The notes: generated by a model not told the origin, from the letters alone. DNA of 64,000 bases from Welwitschia mirabilis (GCA_051453625.1 JBOZIK010000001.1:158519170-158583169); one strand, 5' to 3'. Counted from the stretch's first letter, positions 37,773 through 49,542 are shown. Made by a program: numbers and translations.

Positions 37773-39119
37773 TGTTAAATGTAAAAATAGGCATTATGAT
37801 CAAGTTAAATGACTAATTTATCTTAATGGAAGATATTAATATAATTAATTTTATCATTTAAGCATGTATTCTATTAATTATTTATCTTAATTATGCACTT
37901 ATCCATTTTCCATGACATTAGTTATGTATCAATTGAGGGACTTTGTAAAAGATGACCTTCTTTGATGTGAAAAAACTGGCACTATCAATGAGGACTACTA
38001 GCACTGTTAGCCTTTCTAAGTAAAATACCTCCATTCATAAACTTATGGCTTGTCATGAAAAATTGGATTGAATGCAATTATGAGATTGCTTAAATTCCAC
38101 ATCAAAAATAACTTACATTATAGATGACATATGATAGTGATGATGATGATATATCATATGATATGTGACATTACTAAGTAGGATGATGATGGAGACACAT
38201 GGCTATGAGAGTAGCTAGCAAAAGTAGTAGCATCTAGGAGTCAAATGGCTAGCCTCATCATAAGGATCTTTACCTAATGAAAGATGATAAACTGTCCTAT
38301 CTAATGTCATCATTATGTAACTACTTACCTAATGCTATAAGCCAAGAGCTTGTAATAATCCCTTAATCCCATATCTTCCTCTAAAAAAGACTTGAATCCT
38401 TTATTATATCATCTTTTTCTTTGGAAAAAATTATAACCTTATAGCATCAGTTATGATGGCCTTCTAAGAAACTCTTTAAGGAGTAAGATAGACTTCAAGG
38501 ATTACTTAAGGGGTTCTATTAGCATTCTTCTTTCATTGTCATAAAGTGATTATTTCTTTAATGCATAAAGTTACCTATTTTTTATTTCAAATCATAAATC
38601 ACATTATATCTGCAATGCTTAGATAACAACTTAACTATCAATTTTTATTGCATTTGAATGAAATCTTTAATCATTAAGTCTAAATATTCTAATTTTATTG
38701 ATTTTAAGAACTTAGGGTTCTTACCTTTCATTATTATTTAAGATTGTAAAAAATCAAGTGATAATTAAGCTCACCATCACTCATATGATAAATGAAATTA
38801 TGTCACCATGATCTGAGCAAATAATACTTGATAGTTTTAAGTGTATTATAGAAAAGCATTAGATAACATTAGATTAGGGGATTATTAAAGATCAAATTGA
38901 GGAAACCTTAGAGCTAGCTTGATTTTCCTTTTTCCTAAGTTAAAGTTTCAAAAACAAGTCTAAAACCATCCTTTTCTCTTTTATTCTTTTTATTGTAACT
39001 TCTAATTAAGTTAAAGTTTGTGTAAAATTTTGAAAACTACCCTAGTTATTCCAGTGGACAAAATAATACTAAATACAAACTTAGTTAAATTTAGTTTATT
39101 GTAAAATAATGAACAAACA
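37773..39119 (+). repeat. Element B 3' LTR
   Basis: About 1.35 kb from tgttaaatg to gaacaaaca, aligned with both parts of the interrupted 5' LTR. It preserves the unoccupied A target site near 37,878-37,885. Right after it, minus-strand protease remnants of element E begin. Confidence 0.88.
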
Positions 39120-39800
39120 TCCATATCAATATCATTATAATGAATCTTATCATGGAAGATATTAATTTTAAAGTTAACTAGACACTATTCTATAATTATA
39201 AGAGGGTGTTATTTATGTAACCAAGAAAGTCAGTATGGTCTTGGATCCATCAAGATCTCTATAATTGACTTTTTTAGCATCATAGTAGAAATCACGTTTT
39301 TAGTACTTTCATTATAAATTATAATCTTTCATACATTGTTTTTGCACTTACATATGGTTCTAAAGAGTTTTCTCCATTGTACTAGCTTCTTAAAAGTTTC
39401 TTCATCTTACATGAGAGTTATTCTACCAATTCTATTTTTTTATTTCTCATTAACAATCTTTTCTAGTTTATTTTTTTTTAGATTCTCTACTAGTCTAACC
39501 ATGATCAAAGAGAAATTAGTGACTATTCTTCTTGATTAATCAACACTTATTATACCTATATCCTAGCTTATGAGATTTATAGTTAATAGCCAAGAAGTTA
39601 TCTCCTTTACCTCTTCATTTATAAGTACCTCCTCTACCTCTATTGTGCTCTTTTCTATTGTTTTAGCATTTTTTATTTGTATTTTCTTCTTGCTGATCAA
39701 ATTATTATTTTTTCTTCTTGAACATCATCATGATATATTACCCTGCAAGACATGTTTGTAGGTTGAAAACTATTGGCTTTTTTGGTAGCATCATTTAAAT
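39120..39800 (-). pseudogene. Element E gag end and protease remnant
   Basis: Read right to left. Near 39,590-39,670 an Arg/Gly-rich HNRGRGGTYK stretch leads into YKSHKLGYRYNKC, a zinc knuckle that has lost two Cys and the His. Near 39,130-39,320 the retropepsin-like domain follows: IIYNEST where the family has IIDGGSC, then NVISTMMLKKSI, DPRPY-LSWLH and CLVNFKI, which track a Reina-type protease word by word. The active-site Asp-Gly-Gly is destroyed. The region stops at 39,120 against element B; the reverse transcriptase that should follow is not found on the far side. Confidence 0.7.
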
Positions 39801-39924
39801 TGAAATTAAAGGTAAAAGACAACTCTGCATAACTCAAAACTCATTTTTATGCTAGGTGGTATAGATATAAGGTAATAAAAACCCTAAGAAAACCTTTAAA
39901 ATTGTGCATTCAATGAGGCAGGAA

Positions 39925-40559
39925 CTAAAAAATAAATATTCAATAATAAAATTATTAAATAAAATAATCTCTTGCATTAATAATACAAAAAGTATTGTCT
40001 TACAAACTAAAATAACATTTGATAGAATTCCTTAAAGCTCTCCTTAATAGTGGCCTCTAAAAACCTTACCTAGGTCTTAACACTTCAATCACTTTAATGC
40101 TTGGTGGCCTTCTAGAGAAATAAGTGAGCCACAATATTACACAAAGAACTTTCTCTATAAGTTCCTAACAAAGATCTCCTCTTAAGTTTTCAACTCTAAT
40201 ATCTCTTACATTTCCCTTCTTAATTCTAACTGCCAAAGCATCTCCAAAGAATGTTTCTCATCTCATCACATCCTTTTATTTATAAGACTTCAAAGGAAAT
40301 CCTTATCATAAAGGAACTTCTAGTATTAGCCTTTTACATCTTTTATAAAAAATAACTTCTAATGATAACATATTTCTTATTCTTTTATCCTCCTTAGCAT
40401 AATATATTTCTTACACATAGATATCTATCTAGATTTTGTCTAAAGCATTGTAATGCAAACAACTACACATGGTTCCTACATGGCAATTACACATGGTAGA
40501 TTTTTTACCACATGGAAGAATACTAAAACCTTACCAGATATACTCTGATGTAAAACACA
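39925..40559 (-). repeat. Element E 5' LTR (right copy)
   Basis: Holds blocks X (39,930-40,255) and Y (40,260-40,510) in collinear order; both recur at 14,147-14,740. On the minus strand it begins near tgtgttttacatc and ends about 130 bp before the gag remnant. The exact inner end is uncertain because no primer site could be recognised. Confidence 0.6.
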
Positions 40560-40591
40560 TTGTTTTACAAGTATGCTCCTACATTACTATT

Positions 40592-40692
40592 ATAAAATGG
40601 AAAGTGATTAATCAAATTTCTTTATTTAATTCTTTTTTTTTATAAATGAGTATAATCATCAAATGATAAAAAAATGTACATCATATATATTT
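40592..40692 (+). repeat. Repeat block Z, right copy
   Basis: Matches 13,999-14,105, lying just outside the right LTR of element E. Confidence 0.6.
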
Positions 40693-40699
40693 TTCTAAA

Positions 40700-42250
40700 A
40701 AAATAAAAAATATAATGGTTAGTAATGTATAAGAAATGGAGTTCATACATGTATGAAAACTCTTAGAATGAAAAGAGACAACACACTATAAATAATCAAG
40801 GAAATTCAAAATATTAAGAAATTTTTGGAGAAGATGTATAAGCAATGGTTTATTACATGAAAATTTTTAATTAATCTTAATAAATATATCAATATATGAT
40901 CAAATTAGTAAAATGTTATCTATTAATGTAAAATTTAAGAGAATGAATTTAACACCACTAGCTACGATTATGATAGACATTGATAATTAATAAATTATAG
41001 GCTAATGAAGTGATGTGAAAAATAAGCTTGTAGATGAAAAAGATAACTATATTGGAGGTAATAAGAAACAACATTATAGTATGAGTAAACATGACAATAA
41101 CATAAAGAAGTTAATCAAATAAAAAAGCATCAAGAATATGGATTCTAAAAGAAGGATAAAAGTTAAATATAGTGGAGGTTATATCAAATGAATGTCCACT
41201 ATGCATCTAAGTATAAATTTCTATAAGAATAAATTTAAACTAAAGGTTAATAAAGTTAGATTGAAGAGATAAGCTATGTATTAAATTATTTAAATATTAA
41301 TGAAAAATCCACATTAAACATTATATTTATGAAGGAAAAAGATGAACAAGGTAAAATAAGCAAATATTTTAAGTGATGAAAGCATAAAACTAGGTATGCA
41401 AAAGTCATGAAAACATAATAAGTATTGTGGATTTAGATGTGACTAATTTAATTTATTAGTTAGTAATGCATTATGATGTTCTAATCTCTTAAGATCAATT
41501 TGGTGATTAGATTGGAATACAGTGATTAAATAAATGGTGTTAAATCATAAATAAGGATATGAAAATGTGCATACAACAAAACATTAATAGTAAACACAAT
41601 AGAGAAGTAAGGATAAATCAATTACTTATCTTCATTAATGAATGCTCTCTCTAATGAATTCTTTCTTTTAAATATTGATATTTACCAAAGTAGAGGGTAT
41701 AGTTAGATGGATTAATTAAGTACTACTACCTTCAAGATGTACTATGTGGGATTACTAGGGGGATAGACTGGTTTATTAAGAACATAACCTATCCTGTGTA
41801 AATTTCATGCATTTCCTTCATCTCCACTAGATAATCTCTTTAAATGTTAACCAAAGGATTTGAAAGAAATTTTACTTCTTTTGAACGGGTCATACCCCTT
41901 CGAGGGTCGTAATAAATCTTACTTAACTAATAAGCCTTTTTTGTTAATTTCATAATAGCATTTTTGACTCATTAACAAATATATGAATTCAAAAAAAAAA
42001 TAATGATTGTATCATTATTACACAATAATTTTTAAAATTAAAAGATAACAAATGACTATCTTATTAACACTTTGGATTTATAACATGTAATAGAATTCTT
42101 CACTTAAGCTTGTGGTTCATTCTTGAACTATCATTTGTACATAAGAACATCCTTTAGATCTTGTTATTCATCTTTATAATCATAATATATTTTATTCATA
42201 CTAAAGATAATTATCCTATTAGTCATAAAAAATAATTTTATTTATTATTT
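40700..42250. other. AT-rich DNA without recognisable feature
   Basis: About 1.5 kb with no sustained frame. It may include the 3' LTR of element G, whose integrase ends just to the right, but I could not find its boundaries. Confidence 0.5.
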
Positions 42251-42259
42251 CTCATTCTT

Positions 42260-43353
42260 AAATAACTTAAGATAACTTCCTCAAATACATTTCTTATGTT
42301 TCCAACTTTGTTGATTTCAATGAGATCATTACACTAAAACTACCTTATAATTTTACCTATTAATTTATGTTCTCTTGATTTTTTTAATTTTAATAAGATT
42401 AATAGTAAATATAATGTTATATATTGCTAGAAGATATTTCAATTAATAAAGTATTCATCATATTTCTCCATGTAATATGGCTTTAAGAAATTAACACAAA
42501 AAATGAGATGAATTCTATTTCAACCTTTGGAAAGACTAAGTTTATAAGTCAAATTTCCTATTCTTTTAATTACAAAAAATGATCCACAAAATTAGGAGCT
42601 TATCTTTCCTTTTTTTTTTTTTTCCAACTTTAAATATGCTCTCTTGGGTTTTACTCATAAAAATACTTGATCTCCAACTTGAAAAATGTGATGCAGATAT
42701 TTGAGATCATAATATTTTTGTATCTATTTTAAGATGCTTAAAATTATCTTTGAACTATCCTTATAATTTTCTTCATCGTTTGTATCATTTTCCATTGCCC
42801 TTTTCCTCTTTAATATGGATCTAAGTAATTAGAGTAGAAAAGTTATTTCTATACATCATCTTAAATGAAGAAACATTATAATCAATACTGCTTATCAGAG
42901 TGGTAAGGTCACAGATACATGGACCTAGAGGTTTAAATTTCAAAACCTAGTAGTGGTAGGGAATATAAGTGGAATAGATTTTGTAAGCCTAAGTACCACT
43001 GGGCATTTGTGTGATATAAAATTACCTACCCACTATCTTAAGACCATTATACAAATGTTTAATAACCTTGATCATATGCAAATTTGATTAAGTATAAATA
43101 TTCTTCCCATCTTTATGGTTTAAGTACTATATAACTCATTAAAATGTTTTCAAGAATATAATTAATTCTCTCTATTTATCCATATGTCTCTAGATGAAAA
43201 TCTATAGTAAAGAATAATTAAGTACCATGTTGGTTAAAGAATTCTTACAAAAATTATAAGATGAATTTTAGGTTCTATTAAAAATAATGATCTTTAATTT
43301 ACCATGTAATTTAAAAACTATATTCATGAATTAATCAACAACCTATTCTACCA
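42260..43353 (-). pseudogene. Element G: chromovirus integrase fragment
   Basis: Minus strand, right to left: a catalytic-core piece at about 43,055-43,345 with FKLHGKLK (family: xRLHGxPxSI), then WEEYLYLIKFAYDQGY; a SINE insertion; then SSFKMMYRN near 42,845-42,875 (family: SIGMSPFExLYGR); and the C-terminal domain at 42,400-42,720 with FQVGDQVFL, VKPKRAYLKL, KRIGNLTYKLSL and CVNFLKPY (family: FHVSxLKKY). A chromodomain-like VLV-W word follows near 42,310. The upstream half of this element is cut off by element D at 43,354 and should lie beyond the right end of the window. Inactive: many stops. Confidence 0.75.
42886..43044 (+). mobile_element. tRNA-derived SINE
   Basis: About 160 bp with a pol III box A-like tatcagagtgg at 42,893-42,903 and box B-like ggtttaaattt at 42,930-42,940 (consensus ggttcgantcc), spaced as in a tRNA head. 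The tail ends near cactatcttaagac. It is flanked by imperfect direct repeats, cattataatcaa (42,874-42,885) and cattatacaaat (43,045-43,056), and splits the reading of the G integrase exactly there. It was therefore a retroposed insertion into G. Box B has decayed by C-to-T and G-to-A changes. The SINE family is not identified. Confidence 0.7.
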
Positions 43354-46300
43354 TGTAACACCCTATTTTTTCTTATCTAATTTAGTAGTTTTGTTTTTTT
43401 GTTTCTTTTCTCTTCCTTTGTTCTTTAATATTATTTCTTAATAAACACAACAAAACCTAGGATCAGATTTTACTTATTCCTTTATTATCATTTTTATATT
43501 CTAAAAAATCATATTAATATTATATATTTACTATAATTAATTTCCAAATTATTTTGATTTACAAATGATAGCAATGTCATAAGTTTGTGTCCTCCATTTC
43601 TTCCTAGTTTTTGTTACATAGAAAGATATCTTGTAAAGAGTTGATGGGATATAAACTTATTATAAAACATACATGGATGAGTCTAAGAATAATACTTAAC
43701 TAATATAATAGGAGGTTATAACTTCCATTAATGGCATTTCAACTTAATATCCCACCATCCTTTAGATGTTAGTTGGTTTGAATTAAAGTTTTAAACTATA
43801 TAAATATAACTAGGCTCAATTTCATAGGCTTGCACGTCACCTTAATATACCCCCAATACAGGTGATAGGTAGTACATTATGTGGATGCATGCTTATAAAT
43901 AATCTCCACTTTCTTAAAACATCTCTAGATGATGCAACATGATCCATTGATGCTAAGGCCTTAAGATATTAAGTCAAAGTAAATTCATACTTAGCTAGGA
44001 TAGGAAAATGATGAATAAGTCAACTTCTAAAAGGGTATTATTAAAAATAAAAAAAATACAATGCAACCCACCTTGGTGATGAAATCCAATTGTGGAGATT
44101 ATCATTATTAGGATTATATTGATTTAGGCTTTTTTGATAAATACACCACATAAATGTATGCCTACAACTATAACTAATGTGAATATTTAATGGACTATTT
44201 ATGTAGTTATAATAATTATAATTATCATTAGGTACATTTTATAGAAAGAATCACAAAAGAGAAAACAAGCAAACTAGAACATCTCTATATTTAAGATTAT
44301 AGTAATGAAAATCTAAAGAAATAAAATATTCTTTCTTTTTTTCTTTCAATAATAATAAAAAATTTAAAATTCATGAAATCACATCTTAATAATGTACTTA
44401 AAGAAATTAACCTATACCTAGAGCTAAGCTAATCCTAGAAGCATTTTTCCATGCTCATATAATAATTTCCATTGTGTAAGAAAGATAAACAAAAGAGGTA
44501 TAGTTTAAAAATGGTTATTAAGATATAATTCTTTACCTACGAGTCATATGGCTATATTATAAGTCAAGAAAATAAGTGATAACTCAAGGACCATTTATGT
44601 TACTTAAACTACTAAGGTGAAAAATCTTATAAGCATGCACATTCAAAGTGAGATAAAGGAAAAAGGTAAAAAAGGTATTTCTCCTAATAAAATATTATTT
44701 CTAAGTAATCTAGCTTAAGGATACTAATATAAACTTATCTTACATACTCAAATTACATATATATTTTTATTTATTAATTTTTATATAGTCTATAACATTA
44801 ACTATAACATTTTTGGACTCCAAGAAGACATCATAATTAAAAATTAATAATTAATTAATTATAAAGAAAAAAATAATCTATAGTAATTTGTCATAAATCA
44901 GACTCCTAATAAGATCCTTAACAACTAACTTAAACTATCTTATAATTCCAAAAATATTATTTCTAAGATCATTATTTAAGACTAAAACTATCAAATTTTC
45001 TAAAATTATAGTCCTAATGATCATAATTTTCAAAATACTTTGAGTTTTTAAATGATTCAAGATGTTCTCAAAATATTATTAAATTCCATACAATGTAGGA
45101 TGCTCAAATTTTTAGATATCTTGATTGTTGATTACAAAAATGTAAATTAATTGCTTACTATTTTTTGCATTTATTTCCTAATGTATTTTAACAAATAAAT
45201 TTCTTAAAAATTATTACATATTAGAAAAATTACTATTTTTACATTTTCACAATCGTCACACAATCCTAGACTTAGAAAAAAATTCACTAATTTATACCTA
45301 CTAATCATCAAACTTTGATGTTTTTAACCTATGCCTCTATTCTGGAAATTTAATTTTCGCTATAAAGAAATATGGTAGAGTTTCTACAACTACTTATGCA
45401 ATAATTTAGATCAGTAAAATAATGGATATACTAACTAATTATATATAGAATATCTTAACTAAATTTGCTAGTTCAAATCATTATAGAAAGAAAAATTAAA
45501 TCAATTAAAAAAGAACCATTTATTATGAGCCTTAAGATTCTTATGAAAGAGGAGTTTAAAAGAGATTTTTGAGGATTAGACCTTTGCCCCTAATAAGATG
45601 GACTAATGCATAATATATAAAAATATAATATTAAAATAAATAGGTGTACCCAAATTTCTTTTTTCTCCCCTNNNNNNNNNNNNNNNNNNNNNNNNNNNNN
45701 NNNNNNNNNNNNNNNNNNNNNNNNNNNNNNNNNNNNNNNNNNNNNNNNNNNNNNNNNNNNNNNNNNNNNNNNNNNNNNNNNNNNNNNNNNNNNNNNNNNN
45801 NNNNNNNNNNNNNNNNNNNNNNNNNNNNNNNNNNNNNNNNNNNNNNNNNNNNNNNNNNNNNNNNNNNNNNNNNNNNNNNNNNNNNNNNNNNNNNNNNNNN
45901 NNNNNNNNNNNNNNNNNNNNNNNNNNNNNNNNNNNNNNNNNNNNNNNNNNNNNNNNNNNNNNNNNNNNNNNNNNNNNNNNNNNNNNNNNNNNNNNNNNNN
46001 NNNNNNNNNNNNNNNNNNNNNNNNNNNNNNNNNNNNNNNNNNNNNNNNNNNNNNNNNNNNNNNNNNNNNNNNNNNNNNNNNNNNNNNNNNNNNNNNNNNN
46101 NNNNNNNNNNNNNNNNNNNNNNNNNNNNNNNNNNNNNNNNNNNNNNNNNNNNNNNNNNNNNNNNNNNNNNNNNNNNNNNNNNNNNNNNNNNNNNNNNNNN
46201 NNNNNNNNNNNNNNNNNNNNNNNNNNNNNNNNNNNNNNNNNNNNNNNNNNNNNNNNNNNNNNNNNNGTGGCATAATGAGAAAAACTCTTTAATTCCTATG

Positions 46301-46858
46301 AATAAAAAATTAAATATGCTATAAATTAAGTTTCCTTTTACATATCAAGAAGATAAAAGTTATGATAAAGTAAATCTACTCATTTATCATTCTTAGTTTT
46401 AGGTAATAGTGTATGCACTTGTTTACATGATTATTTATTTCATAATACATAAAATCTATCAATCACAAAACACAAAGAAGAAAATGTTTATTCATAATAT
46501 AGTATACCTGTCACATTTACCAAGAATTTACATTAGTAAATAAGATGCAAAATATATTATTATGTCCTCTTCAAGTTTCTAATTTATTAGTTTTATCATG
46601 TAATTTTAAGTTTTTACATAATGAGGTTATCTAATTTTAAATGTTTGGATATATTTNNNNNNNNNNTTTCTTATAAAAACCTTCTTACATAATTATTATT
46701 ATTTTTGTGATGAATTATGAAAATTACAAACTAAGATTAATTTAAAATACTATATTATTTTAACAAGGCCCTTAAACAAGAGTAATTCATCATCTAATTA
46801 AAAGCTTAATATGCTTAACATCTAAGTAATTAAGATGTACAAAATATGGAATATGACA
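43354..46858 (-). repeat. Element D 3' LTR
   Basis: 3,505 bp including N runs (45,672-46,266 and 46,657-46,666). On the minus strand it begins tgtcatattccat after the tract ctaagtaggggatga and ends agggtgttaca; these ends mirror the usual TGTAACACCC start of such LTRs. Its outer 0.9 kb matches 63,175-64,000 in order (for example cctaggatca, attattttgatttacaaat, gatgcaacatgat). Confidence 0.88.
45672..46266. other. Assembly gap (595 N) in element D 3' LTR
   Basis: Unknown sequence within the LTR. Frames drawn across it on either strand are artefacts. Confidence 0.97.
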
Positions 46859-46875
46859 TCATCCCCTACTTAGAA
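46859..46875 (-). other. Element D polypurine tract
   Basis: On the minus strand ctaagtaggggatga leads directly into the LTR start tgtcat. It is the expected plus-strand primer. Confidence 0.75.
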
Positions 46876-46959
46876 TAATTTATTCTTGGGAATTAAGATA
46901 TATAAAGAGCATAAAAACACCTAACTACATATTAAGAGATTTAAAAAAATTAGGTTATT

Positions 46960-48350
46960 GATTTTTCATTAGTTCCTCTAACATCCAAGTAGCTTTATCG
47001 ACACTATGATTACTCCACTTTATTTTCACTTGATGGATCTTCTCATTTCATAAAATGATAGTTAATTGATCTAGCACTGCTTTTAGCTTCTATATAGTTA
47101 AAAAATCTAGTTTCACTTAAATATTGAACCAATTTAATATATGAGAAGTAGCATACTTTCATGGAAAACATCATACATGTGCAATAATCGAGGAGGTAGA
47201 ACAAGTTTGTATGCAATAGGTTTAACTCTTTTTAATATTTTAAATGGTCCAATCAATCGAGAAGCTAACTTTTTATCTCTTAACTCCTCTCATTACTGAT
47301 TTTACTAGTGATGGTTTTAAGAAATACATGATCATGTATTTTGAACTCAAGATCTCTTCTTTAATGGTCTCCATACATATTTTATCTATTTGTTGCTTTT
47401 TTAAGCTTATTCTTAATAATTCTTATTTTACTTTCCATTTTGTATAACATTTTTAATCCTATGATCAATATTTTTTGAGATTATATTCATGAAGTGAGTG
47501 CTCTACATTTTCTACCATATAGGGCTTAAAATGAAGCCACTTGAATTAAAATCTAATAACTATTATTATATGTAAATTCAACTAATGGTAGATAATATTT
47601 TTAACTTTTAGGAGTATCTAAAATATATACTCTGAGAAGATCTTCCAAAATTTGATTAACTCTTTTTACTTAATCATCTGTTAAAGATAAAATATAGTAG
47701 TTATATTTGACTTGATTTCTAAATCCATTTGTAATTATTGTCAAAACTTCAAAGTAAATTTTGAATCTCCATCAGAGATAATTACTAAAGAAACACATAA
47801 ACAACATTTTGTATATATACTTTAGCTATATGCTTAACATTATAAGTAGATTTAACTAGAATAAAATATGCTGACTTAGTTTCTCTATCAATTATCATCA
47901 TTATAAACCGTTACCTCTTTGAGTTTTTAAAAGTTTTGTAAGAAAGTCCATGAAAATCATGTTTTATTTATAGTTTGAAATATCATGAGGATAGAGTAAT
48001 ATTAATGAATGTTTATGTTCTACTTTAAGTTGTCGATAATTAAGGAATCTTAATATAAATTATACTATATCCTTTTTTATCCCTAGCCATTAAAATTTTT
48101 GTTTCATATTTTACTACATTTAGCTCCTCTAGGATGGGTTGTTATAGGTGGATTATGAAATTGAAACATTATCTTATGTCTAATTCCATCTACATTAGCA
48201 ATTAACAATCTTTTATTAAATTTAATAATACCATCTAAATTAAAACTAAAATTCTATAAAACTACTGTTTTTTCTAACTAATCCTTGAAATTTTAATAAT
48301 TTTCATCTTTTTTTTAATCCCTATAAAGTAATGATAGGAATTTGGCTTTG
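46960..48350 (-). pseudogene. Element D integrase with chromodomain
   Basis: Right to left: an H2C2-type start near 48,100-48,200 is faint; core words MIFMDFLTKL near 47,940 and a KSAYFILVKSTYNVKHIAK-like stretch near 47,830-47,880; the C-terminal domain near 47,150-47,290 with NKKLASRLIGPFKILKRV, AYKLVLPPRLLHMYDVFH and ESML (family: KLSPRxIGPFxILxRVG, VFHVSML). The chromodomain at 46,970-47,040 reads VKIKWSNHSVDKATWMLEEL, nearly textbook for Tekay-type elements. Integrase inserts the cDNA; the chromodomain guides it to heterochromatin. Stops and a frameshift occur just before the chromodomain. Confidence 0.88.
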
Positions 48351-48359
48351 AATTTATAT

Positions 48360-48770
48360 GATTACTTTAAGATAACCTTATTTACTAAGAGCATCTACAA
48401 CCTTATTTCTCTTATGTTTATGGTATAAAATCTTTATATCAAAATTACATAAAAATTTCATGCATCTTCTTTGCCTAAAGTTTATGTTTGTTTGAGTAAA
48501 AATGAATTTCAGACTCTTATGATCTATCCAAGCTTAGAACTTTATATCACAGAGATAATAATTCTACAATTTTAAGGAAAAAATTATTACAACTAATTCA
48601 AGATTATGAGTAGGATAATTTCTATTATGGATTTTAAGTTGTTTTGATTCATAACCTATTACTATTTTATCTTATTAAAGAAGTGCTTCAAGACCTTTTC
48701 TAAATGCATCAGTATAAACTAAAAAGATTTTTAAATAATCTAGAATTTCTAAGACTAGAAACTTGTTAAT
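48360..48770 (-). pseudogene. Element D RNase H
   Basis: Words in order: IVIGYESKQLK, NRNYPTHNLELVVIIFSLK, WIDHKSLKFIFTQTNIN, RQRRCMKFLCNFDIKI and VVDALSK (family: ADALSRK). Conservation is high for this window, with few stops. It follows the reverse transcriptase without a gap. Confidence 0.88.
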
Positions 48771-49542
48771 AATTTTCTAAGATGATTAAATGACTACTGA
48801 CATTATTCTATCCATCAGAAGCCTTTATTTTTCTTTAAAGGGCTTATTAATAAAAAGTTGTCTTAGAGAAGTTGAAGATAAATCAATAATAATATGTGAT
48901 AAAATTAAGAAACCTTATAATATTATCATATTTGTAGGTTTTGACCATTCTATGAGTGTTATGACTTTATCTTAATCTAGTGATATACCTTTATTGGATA
49001 GTACATGACTTAGAAATTAAATGAATTCCTTCCAAAATGAGTGTTTTTCATGTTTGTGTATAATTGGTGATTCTGTAAAGTTTTTAAATACTATTCTTAA
49101 ATATTTCACATGCTCTTTATAAGTCTTATAATAAATAAGAATATCATAAATAAATACTATTACAAAGGAATCAAGATATGGTTAAAATATGTAATTCATA
49201 TAACTCATAAATACTACAATGGTATTAGTTAAACTAAAAAGTATAGTAGTGAACTCGTAATTCCCATGGTGGGTTCTAAAAGCTATTTTATGGATATCTT
49301 CTTCTTAATTTAAACTTGATGATATCTAGATTTTAGATAAAGTTTTAAGAACATCTTATATTCCTTGAGCTAATAGAAAAGGTCATCCATTCTTAGTAGC
49401 TAATACTTGATCTTGATGATAATCTTATTTAGCTATCTATAATTAATGCATAATCTTAGTGTTTCATCCTTTTTTTTATAAATAATATATTTACTTCCCA
49501 TGGTGATACACTAGGATAAATGAAATTCTTTACAAGCGTTCT
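48771..49542 (-). pseudogene. Element D reverse transcriptase, main part
   Basis: Begins just left of A-prime: NFIYPSVSPWE, then KKKDETLRLCINYR, NKIIIKIKY near 49,410-49,480 (family: KKDGxxRxCIDYRxLNKxTIKNKYP). Then FRTHHGNYEFT near 49,260 and the catalytic block FVIVFIYDILIY at 49,133-49,166, where one of the two catalytic Asp residues is Tyr. Then KHEKHSFWK and a LSHVLSNKGI word (family: FLGHVVSxxGI) near 49,000. The N-terminal end is on the far side of A-prime. Confidence 0.9.

Larger units (their letters stand above)
16361..39119 (+). mobile_element. Element B: Athila-type Ty3/gypsy, split by element A
   Basis: The complete outline of an Athila retrotransposon, about 9.8 kb once A is subtracted. 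Two LTRs of about 1.34 kb begin with tgttaa. There is a tRNA-Asp primer site at 30,695, gag with the TYLRSGKYLE signature, protease, reverse transcriptase with the Athila-specific LIPTRVV insert, RNase H, integrase, about 1.3 kb of non-coding tail, and a G-rich tract before the 3' LTR. All genes are broken by stops. The flanks (agtgt on the left, tccat on the right) do not form a target duplication. It lies inside element E, and its own 5' LTR is interrupted by element A after 110 bp. Confidence 0.85.
14147..40559 (-). mobile_element. Element E: Reina-like chromovirus, split by element B
   Basis: The outermost layer of stack 1. Minus-strand remnants of one Ty3/gypsy chromovirus lie on both sides of element B. 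LTR, gag and protease are on the right (39,120-40,559); integrase, chromodomain and a rearranged LTR are on the left (14,147-16,360). Protease and integrase wording both fit the Reina clade. Reverse transcriptase and RNase H are absent from both sides, so about 1.5 kb of the middle of pol is missing. Both LTRs share blocks X and Y, but X is inverted in the left copy. All frames are dead. That both halves belong to one element is inferred from orientation, order and shared LTR blocks. Confidence 0.65.

Noticed and set aside
39120-39800. Ty1/copia gag for the Arg/Gly-rich and zinc-knuckle-like words
   Set aside because: The words that follow (NVISTMMLKK, CLVNFKI) track a chromovirus retropepsin, and the pol remnant on the other side of B is a chromovirus integrase.
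42893-42940. Functional tRNA gene
   Set aside because: Boxes A and B are present, but the arms do not pair into a cloverleaf and the unit is a 160-bp insertion with direct repeats; it fits a SINE.
45590-46324. Long frames on both strands near 46 kb
   Set aside because: They are open only because of 595 N inside the D LTR. The same applies to 22,821-23,504 and 50,825-51,673.
47244-47447. Plus-strand 67-codon frame
   Set aside because: It is antisense to the well-supported D integrase on the minus strand.
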